From an uncultured bacterium (GTDB lineage Bacteria; Cyanobacteriota; Vampirovibrionia; Gastranaerophilales; Gastranaerophilaceae), in contig CADAYE010000025.1 in assembly GCA_902792085.1 (NCBI GenBank), positions 1 through 36,343 of the forward strand: a stretch of 36,343 nucleotides of DNA, written 5' to 3'. The notes below the pieces were generated by a model. That model ran no database searches and had not been told where the DNA came from. It saw nothing but the letters and a program-made list of their open reading frames with translations. Below are positions 14,954 to 23,200 of the stretch, in pieces. Both the position numbers and the translations under genes were made by a program. The stretch's first letter is position 1, and each line of letters opens with the position of its first letter.

Positions 14954-15169
14954 GTGAGTATTCAGCCTGTCAATAATGTTCAGACTAAAAATAATTATAA
15001 ATATAATTATGTAAAAATAAGCGGATACAGTGCTTTGGCTTTGGGTAGTGCTTGTGTAGTACAGGCTTGCAGGCACAAGGTAAAATCGCATAAATTTTTA
15101 GCCTTTTTAACCGCTTTATCAACCCTTGCACATGTCGGGATTATAGAATATTTTCATCATAAAAAATAA
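14954..15169 (+). CDS. small membrane protein of unknown function (N-terminal SIQPVN motif)
   Basis: 71 residues from GTG, with AAAGGA 8 nt upstream. The soluble asparagine-rich lead MSIQPVNNVQTKNNYKYNYV is followed by two hydrophobic segments (about 25-37, SGYSALALGSACVV; about 47-65, KFLAFLTALSTLAHVGIIEYF), separated by a basic cysteine-containing loop (QACRHKVKSH), so probably a membrane hairpin. The SIQP[IV]N start recurs at 34780. The stop codon is part of the target duplication of mobile repeat B, which starts at the very next base. Confidence 0.6.
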   Translation: MSIQPVNNVQTKNNYKYNYVKISGYSALALGSACVVQACRHKVKSHKFLAFLTALSTLAHVGIIEYFHHKK

Positions 15170-15351
15170 GGTAACTATATAGGAGTTACCACAAAAATAG
15201 GTTATAATCAGCACCCACCCTAACCCTCCCTCGTGAGGGAGGGAGAAATTTCAAATTGAACAGAATGTGAAATTTAGAAATTTGGGTGGGTGATTACTCG
15301 TTAGGGATAACTGTTTTGCCAAAATTTTGTGGTAAATAATATATAATTGCC
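15170..15351. mobile_element. MITE-like element B (182 bp, 8-bp target duplication)
   Basis: Ends: GGTAACTATATAGGAGTTAC (from 15170) and, on the other strand, GGCAATTATATATTATTTAC (from 15351), both continuing into CACAAAAT. The octamer AAAAATAA flanks both sides (15162-15169 and 15352-15359). The core is CACCCACCC ... CCCTCCCTCGTGAGGGAGGG ... GGGTGGGTG, a long nested palindrome. It is inserted directly after the stop codon of the preceding gene. The target is the complement of that used by element A. Near-copy of element C apart from about 30 bp absent from C. Confidence 0.85.
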
Positions 15352-15356
15352 AAAAA

Positions 15357-15392
15357 TAAAATACCCTGTAAAATTATTTACAGGGTATTTTA
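15357..15392. terminator. bidirectional terminator downstream of element B
   Basis: 16-bp stem TAAAATACCCTGTAAA/TTTACAGGGTATTTTA (15357-15372 with 15377-15392), symmetrical, between the small membrane protein gene and the convergent winged-helix gene. Confidence 0.85.
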
Positions 15393-15409
15393 TAAAAGTT
15401 TTAATAAAA

Positions 15410-15640
15410 TTAACTTAACTGAACTGTAACTGATTTTGGTTTTTGAGTATAAGTAATTTTATCTTCTCTTGATAACCAGCCTAAGCCCATGTAAGTAAAA
15501 TTGTCATCCAAATCCATATCTTTTCTCAATTTATTGATAGTAACTTCACCTCTGCTTGATAAGTAATTGTAAATTTTACCTGCGGATTCGATAATTTGTT
15601 GTTGCATTTCTTTTGCTTCTTTCTTAGATGATGTAAACAT
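15410..15640 (-). CDS. winged-helix domain protein (DUF2582-like)
   Basis: 76 residues forming one winged helix: IIESAGKIYNYLSSRGEVTINKLRKDMDLDDNFTYMGLGWLSREDKITYTQKPKSVTVQLS. The pattern of helix, helix, 'GLGWLxREdKI' and strand matches the DUF2582 winged-helix family, whose function is not established; DNA or protein binding is assumed. Shine-Dalgarno AAGGAGG is near perfect, 10 nt before the ATG, supporting the full-length start. Confidence 0.8.
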   Translation of the reverse strand: MFTSSKKEAKEMQQQIIESAGKIYNYLSSRGEVTINKLRKDMDLDDNFTYMGLGWLSREDKITYTQKPKSVTVQLS

Positions 15641-15996
15641 GATTTTGTGCCTCCTTTTTTATATTTTTATATTACACCTTTTAAAAAATAAATCAATATG
15701 TAATTCCTATGCAGGGTTAAAATGCTTTTCTTTATTGCGCTTTAGGCCTTAACATTTCTAAACTTTATTTTATTTTATAATAAAAATTTTTAAAAATATC
15801 GTTATTTTGATGTATTTTTTAATGTAAAATTGTATTTATAAATAAATATTGACAAATTTTGATAAAATTATTAAAGATTTTTGATAATTTTTTTTTATTT
15901 TTTATTTGTTATACGCTTTGTATTATGGTGCTTCAGCCTTTATTGCTATTTAAAATTTTGCCATAATTTTAAATAATCAGATTTTACGCAAAATAT
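15641..15996. other. AT-rich intergenic region without a recognisable gene
   Basis: About 355 bp of very AT-rich sequence. It holds a perfect 10-bp hairpin, ATTTAAAATT/AATTTTAAAT around TTGCCAT (15948-15974), and an isolated TTGACA (15849-15854) without a convincing -10. I see no tRNA, small RNA or ORF of note. It separates the upstream end of the winged-helix gene from the 3' end of rpsT. Confidence 0.5.
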
Positions 15997-16024
15997 AACG
16001 GGAAAGAAATAAATCTTTCCCGTT
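15997..16024 (-). terminator. intrinsic terminator of rpsT
   Basis: AACGGGAAAGA/TCTTTCCCGTT (15997-16007 with 16014-16024), 27 bp past the rpsT stop on its downstream side; followed on the minus strand by ATATTTT. Confidence 0.8.
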
Positions 16025-16051
16025 TCTCACATATTTTCTTGTCTAAAACTA

Positions 16052-16318
16052 TTATTTAGCAAGTTTTTTGATAGCAAGAGCAAGTCTTGATTTTTTTCTT
16101 GCTGCGGTATTTTTATGTAAAATACCTTTTACAACAGCCTTATCGCATAGTTGGTAAACTTTAGACAATGCATTGTTTAAAGCATCTTTATCTTCACCGT
16201 TAGCAAGTTCTAAAACTTTTTTTACTGCGGTTTTGATAGAAGATTTCCAAGCTACATTTCTAAGTCTGTTTTTTTCAGCGACTAATACTCTTTTTTTAGC
16301 AGATTTAATATTTGCCAT
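16052..16318 (-). CDS. rpsT: 30S ribosomal protein S20
   Basis: An 88-residue basic helical protein of the 30S body. It starts MANIKSAKKRVLVAEKNRLRN, the canonical S20 N-terminus, and continues with SSIKTAVKKVLEL and the C-terminal GILHKNTAARKKSRLALAIKK. The ATG at 16318 is chosen over an upstream ATG at 16333 because AAAGGA lies immediately before it and family members begin MANIKSA. Monocistronic on the minus strand. Confidence 0.97.
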   Translation of the reverse strand: MANIKSAKKRVLVAEKNRLRNVAWKSSIKTAVKKVLELANGEDKDALNNALSKVYQLCDKAVVKGILHKNTAARKKSRLALAIKKLAK

Positions 16319-16337
16319 TTTCTTTCCTTTCAAACTG

Positions 16338-16380
16338 TGCGGTTAATGACTCCGCAACTACTCATTTTGAGGATGTGAGT
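16338..16380 (-). promoter_or_regulatory. rpsT 5'-leader hairpins (possible S20 control)
   Basis: On the minus strand ACTCA/TGAGT (16376-16380 with 16060-type partner at 16360-16364) is followed by TGCGG/CCGCA (16338-16342 with 16352-16356), just before the Shine-Dalgarno. S20 is autoregulated in E. coli at translation; whether these stems matter here is a guess. Confidence 0.35.
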
Positions 16381-16453
16381 ATATGTATTAAAACTCAAAA
16401 AAACTTTTTTTGCAACATTTAATGAATAAGGTTAATATTCTTTAACTTAACAT

Positions 16454-16481
16454 TTGCATAATATTATGTTTATAGTATATT
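16454..16481 (+). promoter_or_regulatory. rpsB promoter
   Basis: TTGCAT (16454-16459), 16-bp spacer, TATATT (16476-16481). Predicted start near 16488 leaves a leader of about 100 nt. Confidence 0.55.
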
Positions 16482-16487
16482 GTAATT

Positions 16488-16587
16488 GGTTACACTGGCT
16501 TGATAGGTTTTGCCCTAGTCGGAGTTTTTACCCGATGGAGCGGTGTTTCCCGTAGTACAATACATTTAAAGATAAAGGAGAAAAAAG
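16488..16587 (+). promoter_or_regulatory. rpsB leader, GC-rich and potentially structured
   Basis: A leader of about 100 nt, markedly more GC-rich than other intergenic DNA here (GGCTTGATAGGTTTTGCCC, GGAGCGGTGTTTCCCG). Small stems TCGG/CCGA and CGG/CCG are visible, ending in AAAGGAG before the ATG. Ribosomal protein S2 represses rpsB-tsf through a leader in proteobacteria; an analogous element is plausible but I cannot match a known fold by eye. Confidence 0.35.
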
Positions 16588-17361
16588 ATGCCAAGTGCTT
16601 CAATGATTGAACTTTTGGAATCAGGTGTGCATTTCGGACACCAAACACAAAGATGGAATCCTAAAATGAAACCGTATATTTATGGTGCAAGAAACGGGAT
16701 TTATGTTATTGATTTAAGAAAAACAACAGTATTGCTTGATGAAGCATACGAATTAGTCAGGGATTGTGCAGCAAAAGGAAGAAATATTCTTTTTGTAGGT
16801 ACTAAAAAACAGGCAGCTGAAGTTGTAGAAGCAGAAGCAAAAAGATCAGGTGTATACTACATTAACAGACGTTGGTTAGGCGGTATGCTTACTAATTTTG
16901 AAACTATCAGAGGCAGAGTAAATAAATTAAAAGAATTAGAAGAATTTATAGCAAACGGTTATACTGAAAAACTTCCTAAAAAAGAAGTTGCTCAAATTAA
17001 CAGACAGGTTGCAAAACTTTCTAAAACCCTCGGTGGTATTAAAGAAATGAGAGGTTTACCTGAACTTATCTTTGTTATCGATCAGGAAAAAGAAGACATT
17101 GCGATTAAAGAAGCAAACAAACTCGGTATTCCTGTTATTTGCTTGGCAGATACAAATGCTAATCCTGACGGAATAGATAAGATTATTCCCGGTAACGATG
17201 ATGCAATCCGCTCTATTCAATTGATTACTTCAAAACTTGCTGATGCTGTTTTGGAAGGTAAACAACTCAGAGAAAATAAAGCAAACGAAACAAAAAAAAT
17301 CAAAAAGATTTCTGCTGAAGATGCAGGTGTTACTGCAGAAGAAGCAAAAACAGAAGAATAA
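16588..17361 (+). CDS. rpsB: 30S ribosomal protein S2
   Basis: A 257-residue small-subunit protein. Family segments run throughout: [129 protein letters not shown]. The C-terminal tail is lysine/glutamate-rich. Shine-Dalgarno AAAGGAG. Cotranscribed with tsf, as in most bacteria, but separated from it by 119 bp containing a long hairpin. Confidence 0.98.
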   Translation: MPSASMIELLESGVHFGHQTQRWNPKMKPYIYGARNGIYVIDLRKTTVLLDEAYELVRDCAAKGRNILFVGTKKQAAEVVEAEAKRSGVYYINRRWLGGMLTNFETIRGRVNKLKELEEFIANGYTEKLPKKEVAQINRQVAKLSKTLGGIKEMRGLPELIFVIDQEKEDIAIKEANKLGIPVICLADTNANPDGIDKIIPGNDDAIRSIQLITSKLADAVLEGKQLRENKANETKKIKKISAEDAGVTAEEAKTEE

Positions 17362-17371
17362 ATGTAGATAG

Positions 17372-17450
17372 GTATATAAGTAGTAAAGTAGATAAGTTTT
17401 TTCGTAATATAAAATTTGAAACATACTTATCTACTTATATACTTAACTAC
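17372..17450 (+). promoter_or_regulatory. long imperfect hairpin between rpsB and tsf
   Basis: Two perfect 11-bp pairings share bases and so compete: TATATAAGTAG (17373-17383) with CTACTTATATA (17431-17441), and AGTAGATAAGT (17387-17397) with ACTTATCTACT (17425-17435). They can also merge into one long interrupted stem (17372-17397 with 17425-17450). It could attenuate or process the message, or be a decayed repeat. Confidence 0.55.
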
Positions 17451-17480
17451 TTGTGTACTTTAAATAAGGAGAATAATAAA

Positions 17481-18341
17481 ATGACAGTTACAGCGCAAAT
17501 GGTAAAAGAACTTCGTGATAAAACCGGTGCAGGTATGATGGATGCCAAGAAAGCACTTGTTGAAGCCGATGGTGATATGGAAAAAGCATCTGAAATTTTA
17601 CGCCAAAAAGGTATTGCTTCTGCCGATAAGAAAATGGGCAGAATTGCTGCAGAAGGTCGTGTAGAATCTTTTGTTGATGCAAACGGCGGTGCAATGATTG
17701 AAGTCAACTGTGAAACTGACTTCGTTGCAAAAAATGACGAATTCAAGGCATTGGCTTCAGGACTTGCTCAAAATGTTGAAGAACAAAAACCTGCGGATGT
17801 TGATGCATTGTTGGGTATGACATGCAAACAATGCGGTAAAGTTATTGCTGATGCATTGAAAGAAAAAATTGCATCTATCGGTGAAAAAATCACCGTAAGA
17901 AGATTTGTAAGATACGAAGGCAATGTTGCGACTTATATTCACAACGGTAAAATCGGTGTTTTATTGCACACAGATGTTAAAAACGAAGAATTAGCAAATG
18001 ACTTGTGTTTACATATCGCTTCTTGTGCACCTCAGTTTATTTCAAGAGATCAGATTCCTCAATCTGTTATTGATGAAGAAACAAGAATTGAGATGGGGAA
18101 AGAAGATTTGCTTAAAAAACCTGAAGCAATCAGAGGCAAAATCGTTGAAGGCCGTATTAATAAGTTGATGGCAGAAAGATGTTTGTTAGATCAGGGATTT
18201 GTTAAAGATCCTAACCAAACTGTTGCGCAACTTATTGAAGGTAAAATGAAGGTTCTTGCTTTCACAAGATATGAACTTGGTGAAGGGCTTGAAAAACGCC
18301 AGGATAATTTTGCTGAAGAAGTAATGAGCCAATTAGGTTAA
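17481..18341 (+). CDS. tsf: translation elongation factor Ts
   Basis: The guanine-nucleotide exchange factor for EF-Tu. 286 residues: N-terminal UBA-like domain MTVTAQMVKELRDKTGAGMMDAKKALVEADGDMEKA, then the EF-Tu-contacting core EGRVESFVDANGGAMIEVNCETDFVAKNDEFKALA, and a second dimerisation-type repeat through VRRFVRYEGNVATYIHNGKIGVLLH. The start is ATG 17481, preceded by AAGGAG; an ATG at 17451 lies before that Shine-Dalgarno and in the hairpin region. The last base of the stop codon is the first base of the target duplication of mobile repeat C. Confidence 0.97.
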   Translation: MTVTAQMVKELRDKTGAGMMDAKKALVEADGDMEKASEILRQKGIASADKKMGRIAAEGRVESFVDANGGAMIEVNCETDFVAKNDEFKALASGLAQNVEEQKPADVDALLGMTCKQCGKVIADALKEKIASIGEKITVRRFVRYEGNVATYIHNGKIGVLLHTDVKNEELANDLCLHIASCAPQFISRDQIPQSVIDEETRIEMGKEDLLKKPEAIRGKIVEGRINKLMAERCLLDQGFVKDPNQTVAQLIEGKMKVLAFTRYELGEGLEKRQDNFAEEVMSQLG

Positions 18342-18348
18342 TAATTTA

Positions 18349-18498
18349 GGTAACTATATAGGAGTTACCACAAAAATAAGTTAAAATCAGCACCCACCCC
18401 AACCCTCCCTCGTGAGGGAGGGAGAAATTTCAAATTGAACAGAACCGTTAGGGATAACCGTTTTACCAAAATTTTGTGGTAAATAATATATAATTGCC
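18349..18498. mobile_element. MITE-like element C (150 bp, 8-bp target duplication)
   Basis: Same ends as element B (GGTAACTATATAGGAGTTAC from 18349; GGCAATTATATATTATTTAC on the other strand from 18498). The octamer ATAATTTA is on both sides (18341-18348 and 18499-18506). The core keeps CCCTCCCTCGTGAGGGAGGG but has lost about 30 bp, including the right GGGTGGGTG arm present in B. Inserted directly behind tsf. Confidence 0.85.
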
Positions 18499-18522
18499 AT
18501 AATTTAAATAATAAATTAAAAG

Positions 18523-18568
18523 CGGAGGTTTACATATTCTGAACTAAATTCAGAGTTGCAAACCTCTG
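18523..18568 (+). other. two-stem RNA structure upstream of the SprA-like gene
   Basis: Outer 9-bp stem CGGAGGTTT/AAACCTCTG (one G-U pair; 18523-18531 with 18560-18568) enclosing TCTGAA/TTCAGA (18538-18543 with 18549-18554). It is followed only by TTTTA, so it is a weak terminator for rpsB-tsf at best; an sRNA or leader element is possible. Confidence 0.45.
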
Positions 18569-18584
18569 TTTTATGTTGGTACAC

Positions 18585-18613
18585 TTGACAAAATTATAAT
18601 TTTATGTTACAAA
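18585..18613 (+). promoter_or_regulatory. promoter of the SprA-like gene
   Basis: Consensus TTGACA (18585-18590), 17-bp spacer, TACAAA (18608-18613). The start would be about 13 nt before the ATG at 18633, with AGAGG as Shine-Dalgarno. Confidence 0.5.
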
Positions 18614-18632
18614 AGTAGCAGAGGTATTGTGT

Positions 18633-18992
18633 ATGATTTTATATAATGGTCTGACAAAGCAGGAGCTAATAGCTAAAAATTATAATCATATTTATAATCA
18701 CGAATTGGCGCACAAATCTGCAGGCGGACAGTTTGCAGGTGCAATATCTATTGAGCGGGATGCAAACGGGATTCCCGTGTCAGGACATGTTCCTATTGCT
18801 ATGCCGGTTTTAGACAAAAACAATCCTCAAAAGACAATTGATCATGCAAATACCGTAATAAGAGCCGCACTTGCTCCATCTGACCCTTCAGGTCAAGATT
18901 ATAAAGTTGCGCAAAGTGCTCAAAGTATTAAAATGAGAGCACTGGCTGTTAAAAACGAAAAAACAGGCAAAAAATTAGACTTGACGGCTTAA
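18633..18992 (+). CDS. SprA-related family protein with HExxH motif (putative metalloprotease)
   Basis: 119 residues. The core YNHELAHKSAGGQFAGAISIERDANGIPVSGHVPIAM, followed by PQKTIDHANTVIRAALAPSDPSGQDYKVAQSAQSIKMRAL, follows the SprA-related pattern (HExAHxxxGG...GG.V.I...DP..TI.KA..I..AALAP..PS.QD..VA..A). HELAH at 23-27 is a zinc-protease-type motif. It is short and has no signal peptide or membrane segment. Family function is not well defined, so proteolysis is inferred from the motif only. The ATG at 18633 is chosen over TTG 18627 on Shine-Dalgarno spacing. Confidence 0.8.
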   Translation: MILYNGLTKQELIAKNYNHIYNHELAHKSAGGQFAGAISIERDANGIPVSGHVPIAMPVLDKNNPQKTIDHANTVIRAALAPSDPSGQDYKVAQSAQSIKMRALAVKNEKTGKKLDLTA

Positions 18993-19067
18993 TATTTTGA
19001 TTTTCTGCAATTTTGAAGATATATTATTACAAAAATTCAACAAATGTGTAAAAAAATTTTTTTATTA

Positions 19068-19073
19068 TATAAT
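19068..19073 (+). promoter_or_regulatory. ftsZ -10 box
   Basis: TATAAT about 35 bp before the ATG at 19108, in a very AT-rich stretch; AGGAGG (19098-19103) is the Shine-Dalgarno. No clear -35. Confidence 0.45.
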
Positions 19074-19107
19074 GTATCATATATTATTATAAATTGCAGG
19101 AGGCAAA

Positions 19108-20214
19108 ATGGAAAATATTATATCTAATTACGAAAACAGCAACAGATCAGTTATAAATCCGACAAGAATAAAAGTCGTAGGTGTCGGTGGTGGCGGCGGA
19201 AACGCTGTAAACAGAATGTTGCAGGCAAAACTTGCTGATGTTGAGTTATGGCTGATGAATACTGATTTGCAGGCATTAAGTTGCAGTAATGTTCCAAATA
19301 AGTTACAACTTGGTGTTGAAACAACAAACGGACTTGGTTGCGGTGCCGACCCTGCAGTTGGTGAAAGAGCAGCATTGGAAGTGAAAGAACAAATTACAAA
19401 GGCTTTGGATAATACTGATATGCTGTTCATAACTGCAGGTATGGGCGGAGGAACAGGTACGGGTGCGGCTCCTGTTGTTGCTCAAATTGCTCAGGATTTG
19501 GGTATTTTGACAATCGCTTTTGTTACAAAACCTTTCTTTTGGGAAGGTAAAAAGAGAATGCAGCAAGCAGAAGAAGGAATTGAAAAACTTAAAAAATATG
19601 TAGATGCTATTTTGGTTGTTCCAAATGACAAATTATTGCAGGTTGTAAAGCACGAAATCGGTGTAAGAGATGCGTTCTGTGTCACAGATGAAGTTTTATT
19701 CAGAGGTATTCAGGGCTTATCTGATATTATTACCATCCCTGGAACTATCAATATTGACTTTGCTGATGTTAGAAAAGTCGTTAAAAATTCCGGTACTGCA
19801 TTAATGGGTATCGGTAGAGCACAAGGTGACGGTCGAGCAATAAAGGCTGCGGAAATGGCTATCAATTCTCAATTATTAGAATCTTCTATTGATGGTGCAA
19901 GCGGGATTATTGTTAATATAACCGGTAGTTCAAATATGTCTTTATATGAAATTAATGATGCTCAAAGTGTTATTAATAATGTTGTTAAAGATGATGCTGA
20001 TGTAATTTTGGGTACAGCAATAAATGAATCTTTACAAAACGAAATTCAGATAACCGTTATTGCGACAGGTTTTGCTGAAAAATCCGCAAGACAAATATCT
20101 GCGGCTGAATATTTCGGTCGTTCAAGTTCAATTTCTTCGTCAACATCTTCATCGACATCTTCATCAGGTAGCGATTTCCCTGATGTTCCTGATTTTTTAA
20201 AAAAGAATGACTAA
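19108..20214 (+). CDS. ftsZ: cell division GTPase FtsZ
   Basis: The tubulin homologue that forms the division ring. 368 residues: IKVVGVGGGGGNAVNRML at the N-terminus, the tubulin signature GGGTGTGAAPVVA (Gly113 onward), and the T7-loop region around GTINIDFADVRKVV. A short serine-rich linker (about 345-355) follows, then the terminal peptide DFPDVPDFLKKND, which would bind FtsA/SepF-like partners. It stands alone here, away from ftsA/ftsQ or mur genes, between a HExxH protein and the giant peptidase-like gene. Confidence 0.98.
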   Translation: MENIISNYENSNRSVINPTRIKVVGVGGGGGNAVNRMLQAKLADVELWLMNTDLQALSCSNVPNKLQLGVETTNGLGCGADPAVGERAALEVKEQITKALDNTDMLFITAGMGGGTGTGAAPVVAQIAQDLGILTIAFVTKPFFWEGKKRMQQAEEGIEKLKKYVDAILVVPNDKLLQVVKHEIGVRDAFCVTDEVLFRGIQGLSDIITIPGTINIDFADVRKVVKNSGTALMGIGRAQGDGRAIKAAEMAINSQLLESSIDGASGIIVNITGSSNMSLYEINDAQSVINNVVKDDADVILGTAINESLQNEIQITVIATGFAEKSARQISAAEYFGRSSSISSSTSSSTSSSGSDFPDVPDFLKKND

Positions 20215-20228
20215 TAAAATACATAATA

Positions 20229-20263
20229 AAAAAAGGGCTGAAATTAAAATTCGGCTCTTTTTT
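20229..20263. terminator. terminator between convergent ftsZ and the giant gene
   Basis: AAAAAAGGGCTGAA pairs with TTCGGCTCTTTTTT (two G-U pairs; 20229-20242 with 20250-20263). It serves ftsZ and, through the A/T symmetry, probably also the minus-strand gene. Confidence 0.8.
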
Positions 20264-20279
20264 ATTGGTAAATTTAATT

Positions 20280-23200
20280 TTATTCGGATGTTATTCCTAT
20301 ATTAGGATAAGACTTTTGTACGCTATGTTCGTATTCTAAAAGTTCTTGCAATGCTTCTATATATTTTTCTGCGTCATCAGCAACCTGTGAATTGTCAGGC
20401 AGAAGTAATTTTTTAATCAGATCATATCGTTTTTGTATTACTTGAAGTGGACTGTTCAAATAATTTATGCTAGCCTTAACGACTTCTCTCAATCCTGCAA
20501 TCGCCAAATCAATATTTGTCCCTAAAAGTAATGTCTTTGATTGGTCTGGTTGTGATTTTATTTCTTTTATTGCGTCATCTAATGCCGCTTCAAATATTGA
20601 TGCTCCCGCACTGAAACTTGTTCTTTTTGCCTTTTCCATAAGTCTTTGCTTGAGGTCAAGTATAATTTGTTCATAATTCGCATCATTGTCTATATTTCCA
20701 AGTTTTCTTACTTCTTCTCTTGCAAATTTAGCCTGAGAATCGGAACTTTTAATTATAGTTTGTATTCTGTTAAAATTCTTGTATGCAATATCAAGTGATT
20801 TTTTGTCAGAAATCATTTTTGCTACTTTTTCTGATAAACCGAGTTGATTTAAGAATAATGCCGCCGTATCAAGATTTTCTTCCTGAAGCATTGGTGAAAT
20901 AATTAAATTCAATCCTTCTTCCGAATCCATTGTGACAACAGAACCATCATTTAATTCAATGGTAGAAGTTCTAAATGCATCTCTAACTGCGTTGAGATTA
21001 CCTTTTTTTGCACAATCCATTAATGTTAATTGAAGCTCCATCATATCCGCTTTGTATAATAGTGATTTGAGGTTGGTTTTAAAGGTCTCGCGCATATCTT
21101 TTATGGCTTGTTTACCTTTGTCACTGTCATTATCATATTTTCTGTCAGGATGTTTTGCATCTTTGGCACAAAGCAGTAAATATTCATTCATATACCTGTC
21201 AGGACTTGCAAGAAGCCTGTGTTTCATAAACAAATCTTTAAATTGTGCAAAATACATTTCGGTATTTGCGGCATTTTTAGTATATTTTTCTGCAATAGAT
21301 TTTGCTTTGTCACTGCTTTCTTCATTTACGGTCGGGTTAAAGTGGTCTTTTACCCATACAGCCTTTGATTTTGCTGATATCCATTTGTTAAGAAGCTCAA
21401 GTGCTTTGCCTTGATATTTAGGCTCAAACATACTCATTACATAAGTCTTTTTGTAGATATCAATATTTTTCAAAGTTACCTGTTCGGCTTCTTTCATTGT
21501 TTTGCCGTCTGCGGTTTTTTCATATATTCTAAATAAATCGTATAAAGAATTTATGTAGTCTTTGTATATTTTAATGTTTTTTGTTCCGGAAGCAAATAAT
21601 AGTCTTGCTTCTTCTTTTTTGCCGTCAAGAGTTTCATCACTTGAATTAATGGCCATTAGCCTGCTTAAATCTCTGGTAATTTTTGAATACTGCTTCGGAG
21701 TCATATTTCCTGAACGTGTGAGTTTTGAATCCGCATATTTCTTCAACCCATATATCAAATCTAATGATGCTTGCTGATTTTTGTACGCATAGATATAGTC
21801 CATGTAGTTATTTAATTTTTCGTTAAATGTATTTAGCGAATTTTCAAGGTCTTGCTCTGTTGAAATTTCAACAAGCGGATATGCTGGAAATGCAAAATAT
21901 TTTCTGAAGGCATCGTCTTTATATTTGTCAAATTCTTTTTTAATTGTTAATCCCTGGAAGTTGTAATAAAAATCAGAATATAAATCGTCAAAGGAACGCT
22001 TACCGCCAATATATGTTCCCCCGCTAAGGTTTCTTGAAAGTTTTTTAAGATCATAATATGCCCTTGTTTTACTTTCTTCGATGTCTTGGTAGTAACCTTC
22101 CGAAAATACGGTATTTATAAACGAATTTTTCATAGAATCATTGCCTGAGCGAATTGCTTTAATAACATCATATCCGTTTATTGAGTCAATACCCATATCA
22201 AAATCAGATATTTTTGAGTCATAGTTTTTCTTAAAATCTTCATTTGACATACGACGTAAATTGTTCAGAATTTGAGCGAACTCTTTATCTGTTCTTGGCG
22301 AAAATTCTCTGTCTATCCAGCCGGCAATTTTTTCGTTTCGTCCTGTTGCAAATTGCGTTTTTACATCATTTTCCGTTATTGTTAAATTCTTTTCTATTAA
22401 AGATTTAACTTTAGCAGATATTTCTTTAATTTTTTCGTCTGGTACATTAGTTTTTAATTTTAAATATTTTTCAAAATTTGCAATCATAAGGTCTGTACCC
22501 TGCGAAATACTACCGTCGTAATTGTTCTTTTTGATTCGTTTCATTGAATTTACAATTTTTGTCATTGCTTTGTAACTTAGATTTACATTGTTATCTTTTG
22601 CAAATTCTTTTAATAATGCGTATGTGTCTTTTCGTGCGCTTTCTGTTGCATATTTGAGAATATCAGGATTTTTACCCATAATATAATCAAAATTATTTCT
22701 TGCTTCGATACACAGTTTTTTGTGCAGTTTATCAAGTTCTTTTTGTGATTTCACTTCAATATTATATGTATTTATATCCGGAATTTGGTCATAAGATTTT
22801 ATAATCGCAACCTTTTCTGCCATAAGTCTGAGTTTGTCGTTAGGTGAAAGATTATAATATTTTTCTTCGCTATCTATTCCTTTATCAAAAATCTCATCTC
22901 CATTAATTCTTTTTAATAAAAGAGCATAAGTTTTTCTTGAAGATTCACCTGCGGTTTGAATTCTTTTTATTGCAGATTTAATTTCATTCTGAGTCATTTC
23001 TGATGCAAATTCACTTAAATCATCAAGGTATTGGGAAGATGGTAATAAAAGATTTTGTTTAATTGTTTTTACGGTTGACATTGCTTTCGGTGAAACACCC
23101 TGCATCATAAGTGAACGAATCATTGGGTAGGTATATTCTTCTTCAGCTTCATTTACAAGTTTATTATATTGTTTGTTAGGTATTTTTTCAGGAACAAATT

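Noticed and set aside
15948-15977. Similarity of TTGCCATAATTTTAAATAAT to the right edge of element C
   Set aside because: The match is mostly AT-rich flank, no left end or target duplication is present, and the adjacent bases do not continue the terminal repeat.
16482-16587. tRNA or other known RNA gene upstream of rpsB
   Set aside because: No acceptor or T-arm pairing (no GGTTCRANNCC) could be found; it is better explained as the mRNA leader.
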